From contig CAWDAQ010000003.1 of assembly GCA_963800325.1 (NCBI GenBank), positions 434,001 through 498,000 of the forward strand: DNA of 64,000 nucleotides, given 5' to 3'. The translations under genes were made by a program, and so were the position numbers. Position 1 is the first letter of the stretch; each line of letters begins with the position of its first letter. Origin of the DNA: CAWDAQ01 sp963800325 (GTDB lineage Bacteria > Actinomycetota > Actinomycetes > Actinomycetales > Dermatophilaceae). Under the pieces are notes generated by a model that had not been told where the DNA came from, made no database searches, and saw only the letters and a program-made list of their open reading frames with translations. Shown here piece by piece: positions 23,997 through 32,351 of this stretch.

Positions 23997-24962
23997 ATGG
24001 TGACGACCTCGACGACGAGCAGGACCGCTGCCGAGCCCGAGCACGGGACGCCGGCGGCGCCCACGCTGGGCGTGGTCATCGCGACCCACAACCGTCCCGA
24101 GCTCGTCCGGCGTGCGATCGGCTCGGTCCTCGGGCAGGACCACCCGGGTCGGATCGAGGTCGTCGTCGTGTTCGACCGGAGCGAGCCCGACACCTCGATG
24201 GTCCGCCACGACCCGGACCGGAGCGTGCGGGTCGTCACCAACGAGCGCACCCCGGGCCTGGCCGGGGCCCGCAACACCGGGGTCCTCGCCCTCGACACCG
24301 AGCTCGTCGCCTTCTGCGACGACGACGACGTCTGGCTCCCCGGGAAGGTCGCCGCCCAGGTCGCCGCGCTGCGCGACCGCCCGGAGGCGGACTTCGTCAC
24401 GACGGCGATGCGGGTCGACTGCGAGGGCCGGCACACGGTGCGGCGGGCCGAGACCGACACCGTGACGATGGCCCGGCTCGTCCGCTCGCGCGTGGCCGCG
24501 CTGCACTCCTCGTCGTTCCTCTTCCGGCGCGCGGCGATGCTCCAGGACTTCGGGCTCGTCGACGAGACGCTGCCGCGGAGCATGGCCGAGGACTGGGACC
24601 TGCTGCTGCGGGCCGCCCGGGCCAAGGACATCGCGCACGTCGACGAGCCGCTCGTCGGGATCCTCTGGAGCGGGGGGTCCTACTTCAACGACGCGTGGCG
24701 GGACAAGAACGCCGCCCGGCTCTGGCTGCTCGAGCACCACCCGGAGCTGCGGGCCGACCCCCGCGGCGCGGCGCTGCAGTACGGCAAGCTCGCCTTCGGC
24801 ACGGCCGCGGTCGGCGAGCGGCGGGCCGCGCTCGGCTGGGTCCTGCGGACGGTCCGGAGCAACCCCCGCGAGCCGCGAGCCCTCATCGCCCTCGCCGTCC
24901 TCGCCGGCCTTCCCGCGGGGCGGGTGCAGCACTTCCTCAACCGCCGGGGCCATGGAATCTAG
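23997..24962 (+). CDS. Glycosyltransferase family 2
   Basis: A 321-residue GT-A-fold enzyme without membrane segments. The Rossmann-like start LGVVIATHNRPELVRRAIGS binds the nucleotide, NERTPGLAGARNTGV follows, and VAFCDDDDVWLPGKV contains the metal-binding DxD (DDDD). RSMAEDWDLLLRAAR carries the ED motif used as catalytic base in GT2 enzymes. It should transfer a sugar from an NDP-sugar to an EPS intermediate on the cytoplasmic face. AGGAG lies ~8 bases before the ATG. Its stop overlaps the start of the next gene by 11 bases, indicating coupling to a secreted glycosidase-like lipoprotein. Confidence 0.9.
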   Translation: MVTTSTTSRTAAEPEHGTPAAPTLGVVIATHNRPELVRRAIGSVLGQDHPGRIEVVVVFDRSEPDTSMVRHDPDRSVRVVTNERTPGLAGARNTGVLALDTELVAFCDDDDVWLPGKVAAQVAALRDRPEADFVTTAMRVDCEGRHTVRRAETDTVTMARLVRSRVAALHSSSFLFRRAAMLQDFGLVDETLPRSMAEDWDLLLRAARAKDIAHVDEPLVGILWSGGSYFNDAWRDKNAARLWLLEHHPELRADPRGAALQYGKLAFGTAAVGERRAALGWVLRTVRSNPREPRALIALAVLAGLPAGRVQHFLNRRGHGI

Positions 24963-26031
24963 CCCGGAGGTGCCGCCGGGCTCACGACGGGCGAGCCGGC
25001 TCGGCCGCGCCGCCGGGCTCGCGGCTGCCGTCCTGCTCACGGCGTCCACGGCGGCCGGCTGCGCGCTGGTGGAGGGCACCTCGCCCCAGGGACCGCCGCG
25101 CTGTCCGCTCTCGGACGAGCTCGTGCCCTCCTGCGGCGCCCTCCTCGGCGTCACGTCGCCGAAGCCCACGAGCGACTCGCTCGCCACGACCGAGGACACC
25201 CTCGGCCGCCGGGTCGACTTCGTCTACCGGTTCCACGACGTCGACGACGCCGTGCCGACCGACGAGGAGCGCGAGCTCCTCGACGAGGGGCGCCTGCTGC
25301 ACCTGACGATCGACTCCCGCAACTTCGCCGACCCGACCCGGGAGAGCGTGCAGTGGGCCGACGTCGCGGACGGCCGGTACGACGAGACCCTGGCCGCCCA
25401 GGCCCGGGGCATCGCCTCCCTTGACACCCCGGTCTTCGTCACCTTCGACCACGAGCCCGACCAGCCCGCCGAGGACCTCGGCAGCGCGGGCGACTTCGTC
25501 GCCGCCTGGCGGCACGTCCACGACCTGTACACCGCCGAGGGCGCGACGAACGCCGTCTGGGTGTGGGTCGTCATGGGATGGGAGCCGACGCTGCACCGCG
25601 CGGCGGCGCTCTGGCCGGGGCGGGACTACGTGGACTGGATGAGCTGGGAGGCCTACAACGCCTCCGGGTGCCGGTCCGGGCCGGTCGACGCCTCGGAGTA
25701 CGCCTCGTTCGAGGAGTCGATGCTGCCGGCCTACCGGTGGCTCACCTCCGGCGAGCACGACCCGCTGCCCACCGACCTGCCGATCATGATCAGCGAGGCC
25801 GGGACGAGCCCGTTCCCGGGGGACCCGGAGCGGACCGCAGCCTGGTACGCGGCCATCCCCGCCACGCTCGCCCAGTACCCGCAGGTCAAGGCGGTGGGGT
25901 TGTGGGACCACGGCGGCACCGGCGCCGCGTGCGACTTCCGCTTCGGGTCCGACCCGGCGGTCACCCGGGCGCTGCGCACGATGGCGTCCGACCCCGTGCT
26001 CGACACCCAGACGCCCGCCACCGACGGGTAG
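24952..26031 (+). CDS. GH26-like glycoside hydrolase lipoprotein
   Basis: A 359-residue lipoprotein (lipobox TAAGC, Cys near residue 37). The mature part is a TIM-barrel-like domain resembling GH26 beta-mannanases: VFVTFDHEPDQP would supply the acid/base Glu after the conserved His, YVDWMSWEAYN is a barrel strand, and IMISEAGTSPFPGD carries a Glu on the expected nucleophile strand. It may trim or remodel the exopolysaccharide outside the membrane, as EPS loci often encode their own hydrolases. It overlaps the upstream GT2 gene. The family assignment rests on motifs only, and another clan GH-A family is possible. Confidence 0.75.
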   Translation: MESSPEVPPGSRRASRLGRAAGLAAAVLLTASTAAGCALVEGTSPQGPPRCPLSDELVPSCGALLGVTSPKPTSDSLATTEDTLGRRVDFVYRFHDVDDAVPTDEERELLDEGRLLHLTIDSRNFADPTRESVQWADVADGRYDETLAAQARGIASLDTPVFVTFDHEPDQPAEDLGSAGDFVAAWRHVHDLYTAEGATNAVWVWVVMGWEPTLHRAAALWPGRDYVDWMSWEAYNASGCRSGPVDASEYASFEESMLPAYRWLTSGEHDPLPTDLPIMISEAGTSPFPGDPERTAAWYAAIPATLAQYPQVKAVGLWDHGGTGAACDFRFGSDPAVTRALRTMASDPVLDTQTPATDG

Positions 26032-26127
26032 GGCGCACGAGCAGGACGCGCACAGGGGCAGGACGGGCAGGACGCGCGCGAGCAGGCGTGCGCAGGTGGG
26101 GCCGACCGGGGCGGCCCGGGGGGCTCC

Positions 26128-27135
26128 TCAGCGGTCGAGCTCGAACGGCGGCACGGCCCGGTCGGTCACGACCCGGGTGGCCATCGCCTCGGCGAGGTCG
26201 GCCGTGGTGAGGTCGCCGGGGTCGCGGCTGACCGAGAGCCGGCGCCGGTCGAGCTCCCCGGCGATCATCAGCTGGTGGTCGTCGACGTGCTCGCCGTGGC
26301 GGCTGAGCCGGGGAAGCAGGACCGGGCAGGCCCCGAGGTCGAGGGCGGTCAGCGCCGAGCCGATGCCGGCGTGGGCGATGACGAGGTCCGCCTCGGCCAC
26401 CGCGTCCTGCAGCTCGCTCGCCGGCACCTGGTCACGCGGGTCGAACACGAGCCCCTCGGCGTCGGTGACCCCGGTCTGCCACAGCACCTCGGCGTCGGGG
26501 GCGAGCACCTCCGGGAGCACCTTGACGACCGACTCCAGGGCGCGCCGGAAGCCGTACGTCCGCATCGTGCCGAGGGTGACGACGACCCGGCTCGCCGACC
26601 GCGTCGTCCCCGCGGCGTGGGTCTCGCCGGTCTCGCGGGTCTCGGCGGTGTAGCGGTCGAACAGCGAGCCCCGGTACTGCCAGCGCCGCGTCGACCAGCT
26701 CGGGTACTGGCAGTAGAGGCTCACCCCCGGCACGCGGGAGACCAGCGACCCGGTCAGGCTCGGCCCCTGGGACCGCGCGGCGCTCTCGATGTAGTGGCAC
26801 GGGATGCCGAGCGCGCGGGCGAGCGGGATGAACGACAGGGCCACCCCGGACCCCGTCGAGACGACGCGCTCGACGTGGTGCTCGCGGAGGATCCGGCGGG
26901 CCAGGGCGAGGTTGGCCGCCACCGACCGGTAGTCCCGCGGCGCGGTGTAGCGCACGAAGTCGACGCTCTCGCCGGCGAGCAGCGAGCGGGCCTGGGGGTC
27001 GTCGAAGGTCGCCCAGTGCACCCGCTCCGGGACGGGGACCAGGCGCTCCCGCAGCCGGGAGAGCTGCTCGAGGTGCCCGCCGGTCGCGGCGACGAGAAGC
27101 GTCGTCCCCGGCGCGGTCTCAGTCACGTCCCGCAC
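26128..27135 (-). CDS. Alg13/Alg14 (PssD/PssE)-type glycosyltransferase fusion
   Basis: A 335-residue GT-B-fold protein. The first half resembles Alg14/PssD: TLLVAATGGHLEQLSRL, VERVVSTGSGVALSFIPLAR, HYIESAARSQGPS. The second half resembles Alg13/PssE: VVVTLGTMRTYGFRRAL, VLWQTGVTD, and VIAHAGIGSALTALDLG, which carries the conserved His-x-G of the UDP-sugar site. In many bacteria these are two polypeptides; here they are one chain. It probably adds the second sugar (for example GlcA or GlcNAc) to a lipid-linked EPS unit at the membrane. The GTG at 27135 overlaps the upstream PAP2 gene by 17 bases; a GTG three codons later is an alternative. Confidence 0.85.
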   Translation of the reverse strand: MRDVTETAPGTTLLVAATGGHLEQLSRLRERLVPVPERVHWATFDDPQARSLLAGESVDFVRYTAPRDYRSVAANLALARRILREHHVERVVSTGSGVALSFIPLARALGIPCHYIESAARSQGPSLTGSLVSRVPGVSLYCQYPSWSTRRWQYRGSLFDRYTAETRETGETHAAGTTRSASRVVVTLGTMRTYGFRRALESVVKVLPEVLAPDAEVLWQTGVTDAEGLVFDPRDQVPASELQDAVAEADLVIAHAGIGSALTALDLGACPVLLPRLSRHGEHVDDHQLMIAGELDRRRLSVSRDPGDLTTADLAEAMATRVVTDRAVPPFELDR

Positions 27136-27994
27136 CGCTGACGACGTGGATGCGGGTGCGGCGGGTGGTCCCGGTGGCGCCGCTCTCGGGCGTCCGGCCG
27201 GGATCGCCGCGGTCGAGGACGAGGACGGCGGCGGCGGCCACGGCGAGGAGCATCCAGCCCCAGAGGACGCCGCCGACGACGTCGGTCATCCAGTGCTCCT
27301 GGTTGTACGTGCGCGCGTAGGCCTGCACCGACACGGCGAGGGCGACGAACGCCACGCCGCCGACCCACGCCCTCGGCTCGCGGGTGCGGCTCCACAGGAG
27401 CGCGAGCAGGACGAGCAGTCCGTAGACGACGATGACCCGGGCACACCCTCCGGAGGGCCAGGTGCCGTGCGTGGTCGGGGGGTGGCCGCGGTCGACGACG
27501 AGCTTGAGGATCGTCTGCCCGTACTTCTCCATGAGGTAGGCGGCCGGCGGGGCGACGAGCGCGACCCACCAGCGCATCCCGGCGCGGTACCAGAGGGCGC
27601 CGAGGACGAGGGCGCCGAGGACGGTGAGGGTCTGGGTGACGTCGGGGGAGCCGATGTCGGTCAGGACCCACCAGACGTCGGACCACCAGCCGACCTGGCG
27701 GCCGGCGAACCAGCGGAAGACCGGCCAGTCGACCGCGTCCTGGAGGGCGTGCGCGAGCTCCCCGAGCAGCCACCCCGCGATGAGGGTCGCCGCCCAGCCG
27801 GCGAGCGCGACGACGGCTGCGGTGACCGGACGGGTGAGGTGGGAGCTGCTGGTGTCGAGGACCGGGGCGACGCGGCGGCGCAGGGGCGCCAGACGCCCCG
27901 GTCGGGCCCAGCGGGGCGCGGTGGCGACGGCCACGGCGCCGATGAGCGCGACGCCTCCGAGGTAGGTCGCGCACAGCACGATCGCGTCAGGCAC
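27119..27994 (-). CDS. PAP2-superfamily membrane protein with altered catalytic motifs
   Basis: A 291-residue polytopic membrane protein (about six helices). The PAP2 motifs are recognisable but changed: motif 1 is K164-LVVDRG-HP (His where Arg is usual in KxxxxxxRP), motif 2 is PSGG at 180-183 instead of PSGH, and motif 3 RTYNQEHWMTD keeps Arg228, the nucleophilic His234 and Asp238. Family members dephosphorylate lipid phosphates such as undecaprenyl diphosphate. Losing the motif-2 His should weaken or alter activity. It begins with GTG after GGGGGG and overlaps the GT28-like gene, suggesting a role in recycling or handling the polyprenyl carrier for EPS. Confidence 0.82.
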   Translation of the reverse strand: MPDAIVLCATYLGGVALIGAVAVATAPRWARPGRLAPLRRRVAPVLDTSSSHLTRPVTAAVVALAGWAATLIAGWLLGELAHALQDAVDWPVFRWFAGRQVGWWSDVWWVLTDIGSPDVTQTLTVLGALVLGALWYRAGMRWWVALVAPPAAYLMEKYGQTILKLVVDRGHPPTTHGTWPSGGCARVIVVYGLLVLLALLWSRTREPRAWVGGVAFVALAVSVQAYARTYNQEHWMTDVVGGVLWGWMLLAVAAAAVLVLDRGDPGRTPESGATGTTRRTRIHVVSGAGRD

Positions 27995-28205
27995 GTCGTC
28001 CCCCCGGTGTTCTCCGGGCCGTCGTGTCCGGCTGTCGACCCGCTCTGGTGAAGCACTCCACGGATCGACAGTATGTGATGCTTGATGAGGTTTGTGCCTT
28101 AATCGGAATACTGCCTATTTGAGCCTGATCTGACGGAGTTGCTCCGGAAGTGGCGGTGCTCCGCATACGCTCCATGCCGGAGGGATCGTCGCGGGAGGGG
28201 GGCCG

Positions 28206-30713
28206 GTGCACGCGCCAGGAGGTGTCATGGGCCGGGGCACCCCGGTGCGCCCCGGCGCCGCTCCCGACGTGGTCCCCCCGTCCCGACGGCTCGGCGCGGT
28301 CCGCCTGCTCCGGCCCGGGTGGCCGCTGTCGGCGATGTTCATCGGCTTCCCGCTGTGGTGGGCCCTCGGCCTCGTCGAACCGGTCACCCTGACCGCCGCG
28401 GCGGTCATGGCCGTCGAGCTCGTCCGGCGCCGGGAGGTGGCCGTCCCGCGCGGCTTCGGGCTGTGGCTGCTCTTCCTCGTCTGGGTCGCCGTCGGCGCGC
28501 TCGTGGTCCAGGTCGACGTCCCCGGGGCCGTGCCCGGCGACAGCGCCACCCGCTACCTGACCGCCGCCTACCGGCTCACGTGGTACCTACGGGGCACGGT
28601 CGTCCTGCTCTACGTCATGAACCTCCGCCGCGAGCTCACCACGACGTGGGTCATGCGGACCCTCGGCTGGATGTTCGTGACGACCACGGTGGGGGGGCTG
28701 GCCGGCATGGTCGTGCCCACGGCGAGCTTCCCGTCCCTGGTGGACCTGGTGCTGCCCGGCTCGCTGCGCACCCAGCCGTTCGTCCAGTCGATGGTGCACC
28801 CGGTCTTCTCCGAGCTGCAGAACAACCTCGGCGGCAACACCCGCCGGCCGAGCGCACCCTTCGCCTACGCCAACGAGTGGGGCTTCAACCTCGCGTGCTT
28901 CCTGCCGTTCTTCGTCGGCTCCTGGTGCGGCCGGGACGCGGGCTGGCGACGGGTGGCTGCTCCCTTCGTCCTGCTCGCCGCGCTGCTGCCGGTGATCTTC
29001 TCGCTCAACCGTGGGCTGTGGCTCGCCCTCGTCGCGCTCGCCCTGTTCGCCACGCTCCGCTCGGTCCTCGCCGGCCGGTTGCGGGTGCTCGGGGTCCTCG
29101 TCGTGGGGGTCGCGCTCGTCGGGGTCCTGCTCGTCGCCACCCCCCTCGGCAGCACGATCGCGACCCGGCTCGAGAACGGCAACTCCGACTCGGGCCGGAC
29201 CGACCTCGCCGTGCTCACCCTGACCTCGATGGGCAGCACCTCGCCGGTCGTCGGGCTCGGCACCACCCGACAGGTCCAGGGCGGCTTCGAGTCCATCGCC
29301 CAGGGGTCGACGCCCGGCTGCCCGCGCTGCACGCCGCCCGCCCTCGGCACCCAGGGCCAGCTGTGGCTCGTCGCCTTCTCGCAGGGGTTCGGCGGCCTCG
29401 TGCTCTACTTCGGCTTCCTCGTGCTCCAGCTGCTCCGGCACATCCGCAACCCCTCGCCGACGGTGACCGTCGGGCTCGGCGTCGTGGTCGTCCACCTCGT
29501 CACGGCGCCGGTGTACGGCGCGGACAACCTCGGCCAGCTCGCCGTCATGGCGGGCATCGGCCTGGTCCACCTCGCCGCGCCGCAGGAGGAGTCCGTGGGC
29601 GTCCTGGGGGGGCGACGGTGGCTCGCCGGACCGGCCCCGAGCGTCGCGACCCACATCGAGGTCCTCCGCCGACGCGGAGGCCTCGTCCTCGCCGGCGTCG
29701 CGGTCGGCGTGGCCGCCGCGCTCGTGCTCCAGCACACCGGCGGCGAGCGGGCGGTCGCGCGGGTGTCGCTGCTGCTGCCGGAGGAGCCGGCCTACCTCGA
29801 CCAGGGAGCCGACGGCCGGTCGCTCGACACCGAGGCCCAGCTCGTCCGCGACGCCGCGCTCGAGGCCGCCCGGGCCTCCGAGCCCGCCGGCGCCCCGCCC
29901 GGGAACCTCGACATCGCCGCGGTCCCCAACTCCCGCATCCTCGTGCTCACGTACACCACGGCGGCCGGTCGGTCGGTCGCGGCCGCCGGCGCCTCGGCCG
30001 CCGCGACGGAGGCGCTCCGGGTCCGCCAGCAGGACCTGCGCCACCTCCGCGCGGTGGTCCTGCGCCGTCTCACCGCGCGCTCGGAGGCCCTGCGCACCGC
30101 GATCGCGACGATCGACGAGACCGGACGCAGCGCGCGGGCGGACGGGCTGGCGTACGAACAGTCGCAGGCCCTGACCGCGACCCGGGCCGGGCTCATCTCC
30201 GAGGCCGGGGACGTCGGCTCCGAGGCCAGCGAGGCCCGCAGCCACCCCTTCGACGTCGGCACCGAGCTCGGTCCCCCGGAGGTCACGGTCAGCCACGACC
30301 ACCGGCAGGTGCTGCTCGCCAGCGGGGCGGCGGTGGGGGGCCTGCTCGGTCTGCTCGCGGGCCTGGGGCTGGAGGCGCGCTCCTCCCGGCTGCGACGCCG
30401 GCGCGCGGCGCGGGAGCTCGGCCACCCGCTGATCCCCGCCCCGGGGCCCGGTGCGGCCGGGTGGCCGGACGCTCGGGGCGGCCACGCGTTCGTCGGGGTG
30501 GACGACTCCCCCGCGACGCGGGCGGCGCTCGCCGGCCTCGAGGGGTCCGCGCCCGCCCCGGACGAGGGGGACCGTGCCGTGCTCGTCGCCTCCGCCCGCA
30601 CCCGGACCCGTGCGGTCCGGGAGGCGGCCGCCCGCCTCGAGAGCGCCGGGACCGACGTCGTCGGCGTCCTTGTCGCCCGGGATCGGTCGGCGTCACCGAG
30701 CAATCTTGTATAA
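28206..30713 (+). CDS. Wzy/O-antigen-ligase-type polymerase fused to a Wzz-like domain
   Basis: An 835-residue membrane protein with two parts. Residues ~30-460 are hydrophobic with ~10-12 helices and the large periplasmic loop of O-antigen ligase/Wzy proteins; it includes FAYANEWGFNLACFLPFF, SLNRGLWLALVAL and ENGNSDSGRTDLAVL. From ~485 a chain-length-determinant-like architecture follows: a helix (GGLVLAGVAVGVAAALVLQ), a soluble region with a coiled coil (~590-670), and a second helix (~695-715; LLASGAAVGGLLGLLAG) before a cytoplasmic tail. Polymerase and co-polymerase are normally separate proteins. Start alternatives: GTG 28206 after GGGAGGGGGG, or ATG 28227 four bases after AGGAGG. Confidence 0.82.
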   Translation: MHAPGGVMGRGTPVRPGAAPDVVPPSRRLGAVRLLRPGWPLSAMFIGFPLWWALGLVEPVTLTAAAVMAVELVRRREVAVPRGFGLWLLFLVWVAVGALVVQVDVPGAVPGDSATRYLTAAYRLTWYLRGTVVLLYVMNLRRELTTTWVMRTLGWMFVTTTVGGLAGMVVPTASFPSLVDLVLPGSLRTQPFVQSMVHPVFSELQNNLGGNTRRPSAPFAYANEWGFNLACFLPFFVGSWCGRDAGWRRVAAPFVLLAALLPVIFSLNRGLWLALVALALFATLRSVLAGRLRVLGVLVVGVALVGVLLVATPLGSTIATRLENGNSDSGRTDLAVLTLTSMGSTSPVVGLGTTRQVQGGFESIAQGSTPGCPRCTPPALGTQGQLWLVAFSQGFGGLVLYFGFLVLQLLRHIRNPSPTVTVGLGVVVVHLVTAPVYGADNLGQLAVMAGIGLVHLAAPQEESVGVLGGRRWLAGPAPSVATHIEVLRRRGGLVLAGVAVGVAAALVLQHTGGERAVARVSLLLPEEPAYLDQGADGRSLDTEAQLVRDAALEAARASEPAGAPPGNLDIAAVPNSRILVLTYTTAAGRSVAAAGASAAATEALRVRQQDLRHLRAVVLRRLTARSEALRTAIATIDETGRSARADGLAYEQSQALTATRAGLISEAGDVGSEASEARSHPFDVGTELGPPEVTVSHDHRQVLLASGAAVGGLLGLLAGLGLEARSSRLRRRRAARELGHPLIPAPGPGAAGWPDARGGHAFVGVDDSPATRAALAGLEGSAPAPDEGDRAVLVASARTRTRAVREAAARLESAGTDVVGVLVARDRSASPSNLV

Positions 30714-30735
30714 ACACCGCATACCGAATGTTCGC

Positions 30736-30745
30736 GACCTACGCT
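30736..30745 (+). promoter_or_regulatory. Candidate -10 element GACCTACGCT
   Basis: TACGCT fits TAnnnT and lies 40 bases before the ATG at 30786, in a locally AT-richer gap. It is one of four GACCTAnnnT sites. Confidence 0.35.
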
Positions 30746-30785
30746 GAGGCGTGGAGACCGGCGATGACATCCCCGTGAGGAACCG

Positions 30786-32351
30786 ATGAGACAGCACCCC
30801 GTGCAGCCCGCCGAAGAGCTGCGCCTGCACATCGTGGCGGACGCCCTCCGACGGCACGCGGTGCTCATCGTGGCCGTCGTCGTCGCCCTCACCGCCGCCG
30901 TCGCGGCCCTCGCGTACACCCGGGCCCCGTCCTACGAGTCAAGTGCCAAGATCGTCCTCCGGCCGCTGACCGGCAACGCGCTCTCGGACAGCTCGGCGAC
31001 CAACGGCCAGCAGGTCGTCGTCGCCATGGAGACCGAGGCCGGGCTGGTGACCTCGCCGTCGGTCACCGAGCGGGTCAACGACCAGCTCGGCACCGACCTC
31101 GCCGCCGGGTCGGACGCCGTGACGGCGTCCGTGCCACCCAACACCCAGATCGTCCGCATCGACTTCCGCGGCGCCTCCCCGGAGCAGGCCCGGGCCGGGG
31201 CCGACGCGTTCGCGCGGTCCTTCCTCGCCTACCGGGCCGACCAGGCGACCTCCACCCGTGGGGACCAGCTCGACAGCCTGCGGCAGCAGGCCGGCCAGGC
31301 CCGGCAGGGCCTGCGGAAGGCCTCGGCGGCCGCCTCCACCCAGAGCGCGGCGCAGGTCCAGCTCTACACGAACCGGCTGGCGAGCCTGCAGGAGAACATC
31401 GGCACCCTCGAGGCGGAGCCGACCGACGCCGGGGGCATCGTCACCCCGGCCGACCTGCCGACCGCCGCGAGCGGGCTGGACCCGGCTCTGCTGACGGGGC
31501 TGGCGGCCCTCGTCGCGCTCGCGGTCGGGATCGGTGCCGCGATCGTCCGGGAGCGGACCGACGACCGCGTGCGCACCTCGGACCAGTACGCCGCCGAGGT
31601 CCCGCTGCTCGGCGCCGTCCCGGTCGGGGGCGGCGGCACGCTCGACCCCGCCGCCGACGCCGTCGCGGTGGACGCCTACCGCCGGGTCCGCACCGGGCTG
31701 TGCGCGCTCGCCGCCCGCCCGTCCGCGATCGCCCTCGTGGGCGCATCGACCGCCGTCGGTCCCGCGACGACGGCGGAGGTCGCGGCCCACCTCGCCTCGG
31801 GGCTCGTCGCCTCCGGCTACCGGGTCGTGGTCGTCGACGCCACGCTCGGCCACGGGCGGGCCGCCGACGTCCTCGGTGTGCCGCGGGCGCCAGGGCTGGC
31901 CGACCTCCTCGCCGACGACTCCCCCCCGGCGCCCGTCCCGAGCGGAGCCGGGGTGCTCGTCCTCCCCGCCGGCTCGGCCCCCGGGCGAGCGGCGGAGATG
32001 CTCGCCGGCGACCGCTTCGTCCGGCTGCTCGGGCAGCTGCGCGACCGGGCCGACTACGTCCTCGTCGTCGCCCCGACCGCCTCCACCGCGGAGGGCGCCG
32101 CCGTGGCGCTGGCCTCCGACGGCGCACTGCTCGTGCTCGCCGAGCAGGTGACGACGCACGAGGAGGTCGCCGACCTCACCGCCCGCGAGGGCCGGCTCGG
32201 CACGCCCGTCGTCGGCGCGGTGGCGGTGCCGCGGCAGCCGCGCCGCCGCGGCCGTCGCTCACCGGCCCCCGCCCCGGCGCGTCCCGCGGGCCGGGCCGGC
32301 GCGGCTGCCGAGTACGCCGCGCCGGGCGCCGAGCGGGGCGGCCGGGCATGA
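30786..32351 (+). CDS. Wzz/BY-kinase-like EPS regulator lacking a Walker A motif
   Basis: A 521-residue protein with the architecture of actinobacterial polysaccharide co-polymerase/BY-kinase fusions. It has a helix at ~25-45, an external Wzz domain with coiled coil (~150-210; QLDSLRQQAGQARQGLRKA), a second helix (~235-255) and a cytoplasmic MinD-like domain. In that domain the strand IALVGASTAVGPATTAEVAAHL (~314-335) replaces the expected GxxxxGK[ST]. Walker A' survives partly as VVVVDATLG, and the C-terminal Tyr cluster is reduced to one Tyr. It is therefore likely a non-kinase scaffold for chain-length control. Its stop overlaps the next ATG (ATGA). Confidence 0.82.
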   Translation: MRQHPVQPAEELRLHIVADALRRHAVLIVAVVVALTAAVAALAYTRAPSYESSAKIVLRPLTGNALSDSSATNGQQVVVAMETEAGLVTSPSVTERVNDQLGTDLAAGSDAVTASVPPNTQIVRIDFRGASPEQARAGADAFARSFLAYRADQATSTRGDQLDSLRQQAGQARQGLRKASAAASTQSAAQVQLYTNRLASLQENIGTLEAEPTDAGGIVTPADLPTAASGLDPALLTGLAALVALAVGIGAAIVRERTDDRVRTSDQYAAEVPLLGAVPVGGGGTLDPAADAVAVDAYRRVRTGLCALAARPSAIALVGASTAVGPATTAEVAAHLASGLVASGYRVVVVDATLGHGRAADVLGVPRAPGLADLLADDSPPAPVPSGAGVLVLPAGSAPGRAAEMLAGDRFVRLLGQLRDRADYVLVVAPTASTAEGAAVALASDGALLVLAEQVTTHEEVADLTAREGRLGTPVVGAVAVPRQPRRRGRRSPAPAPARPAGRAGAAAEYAAPGAERGGRA

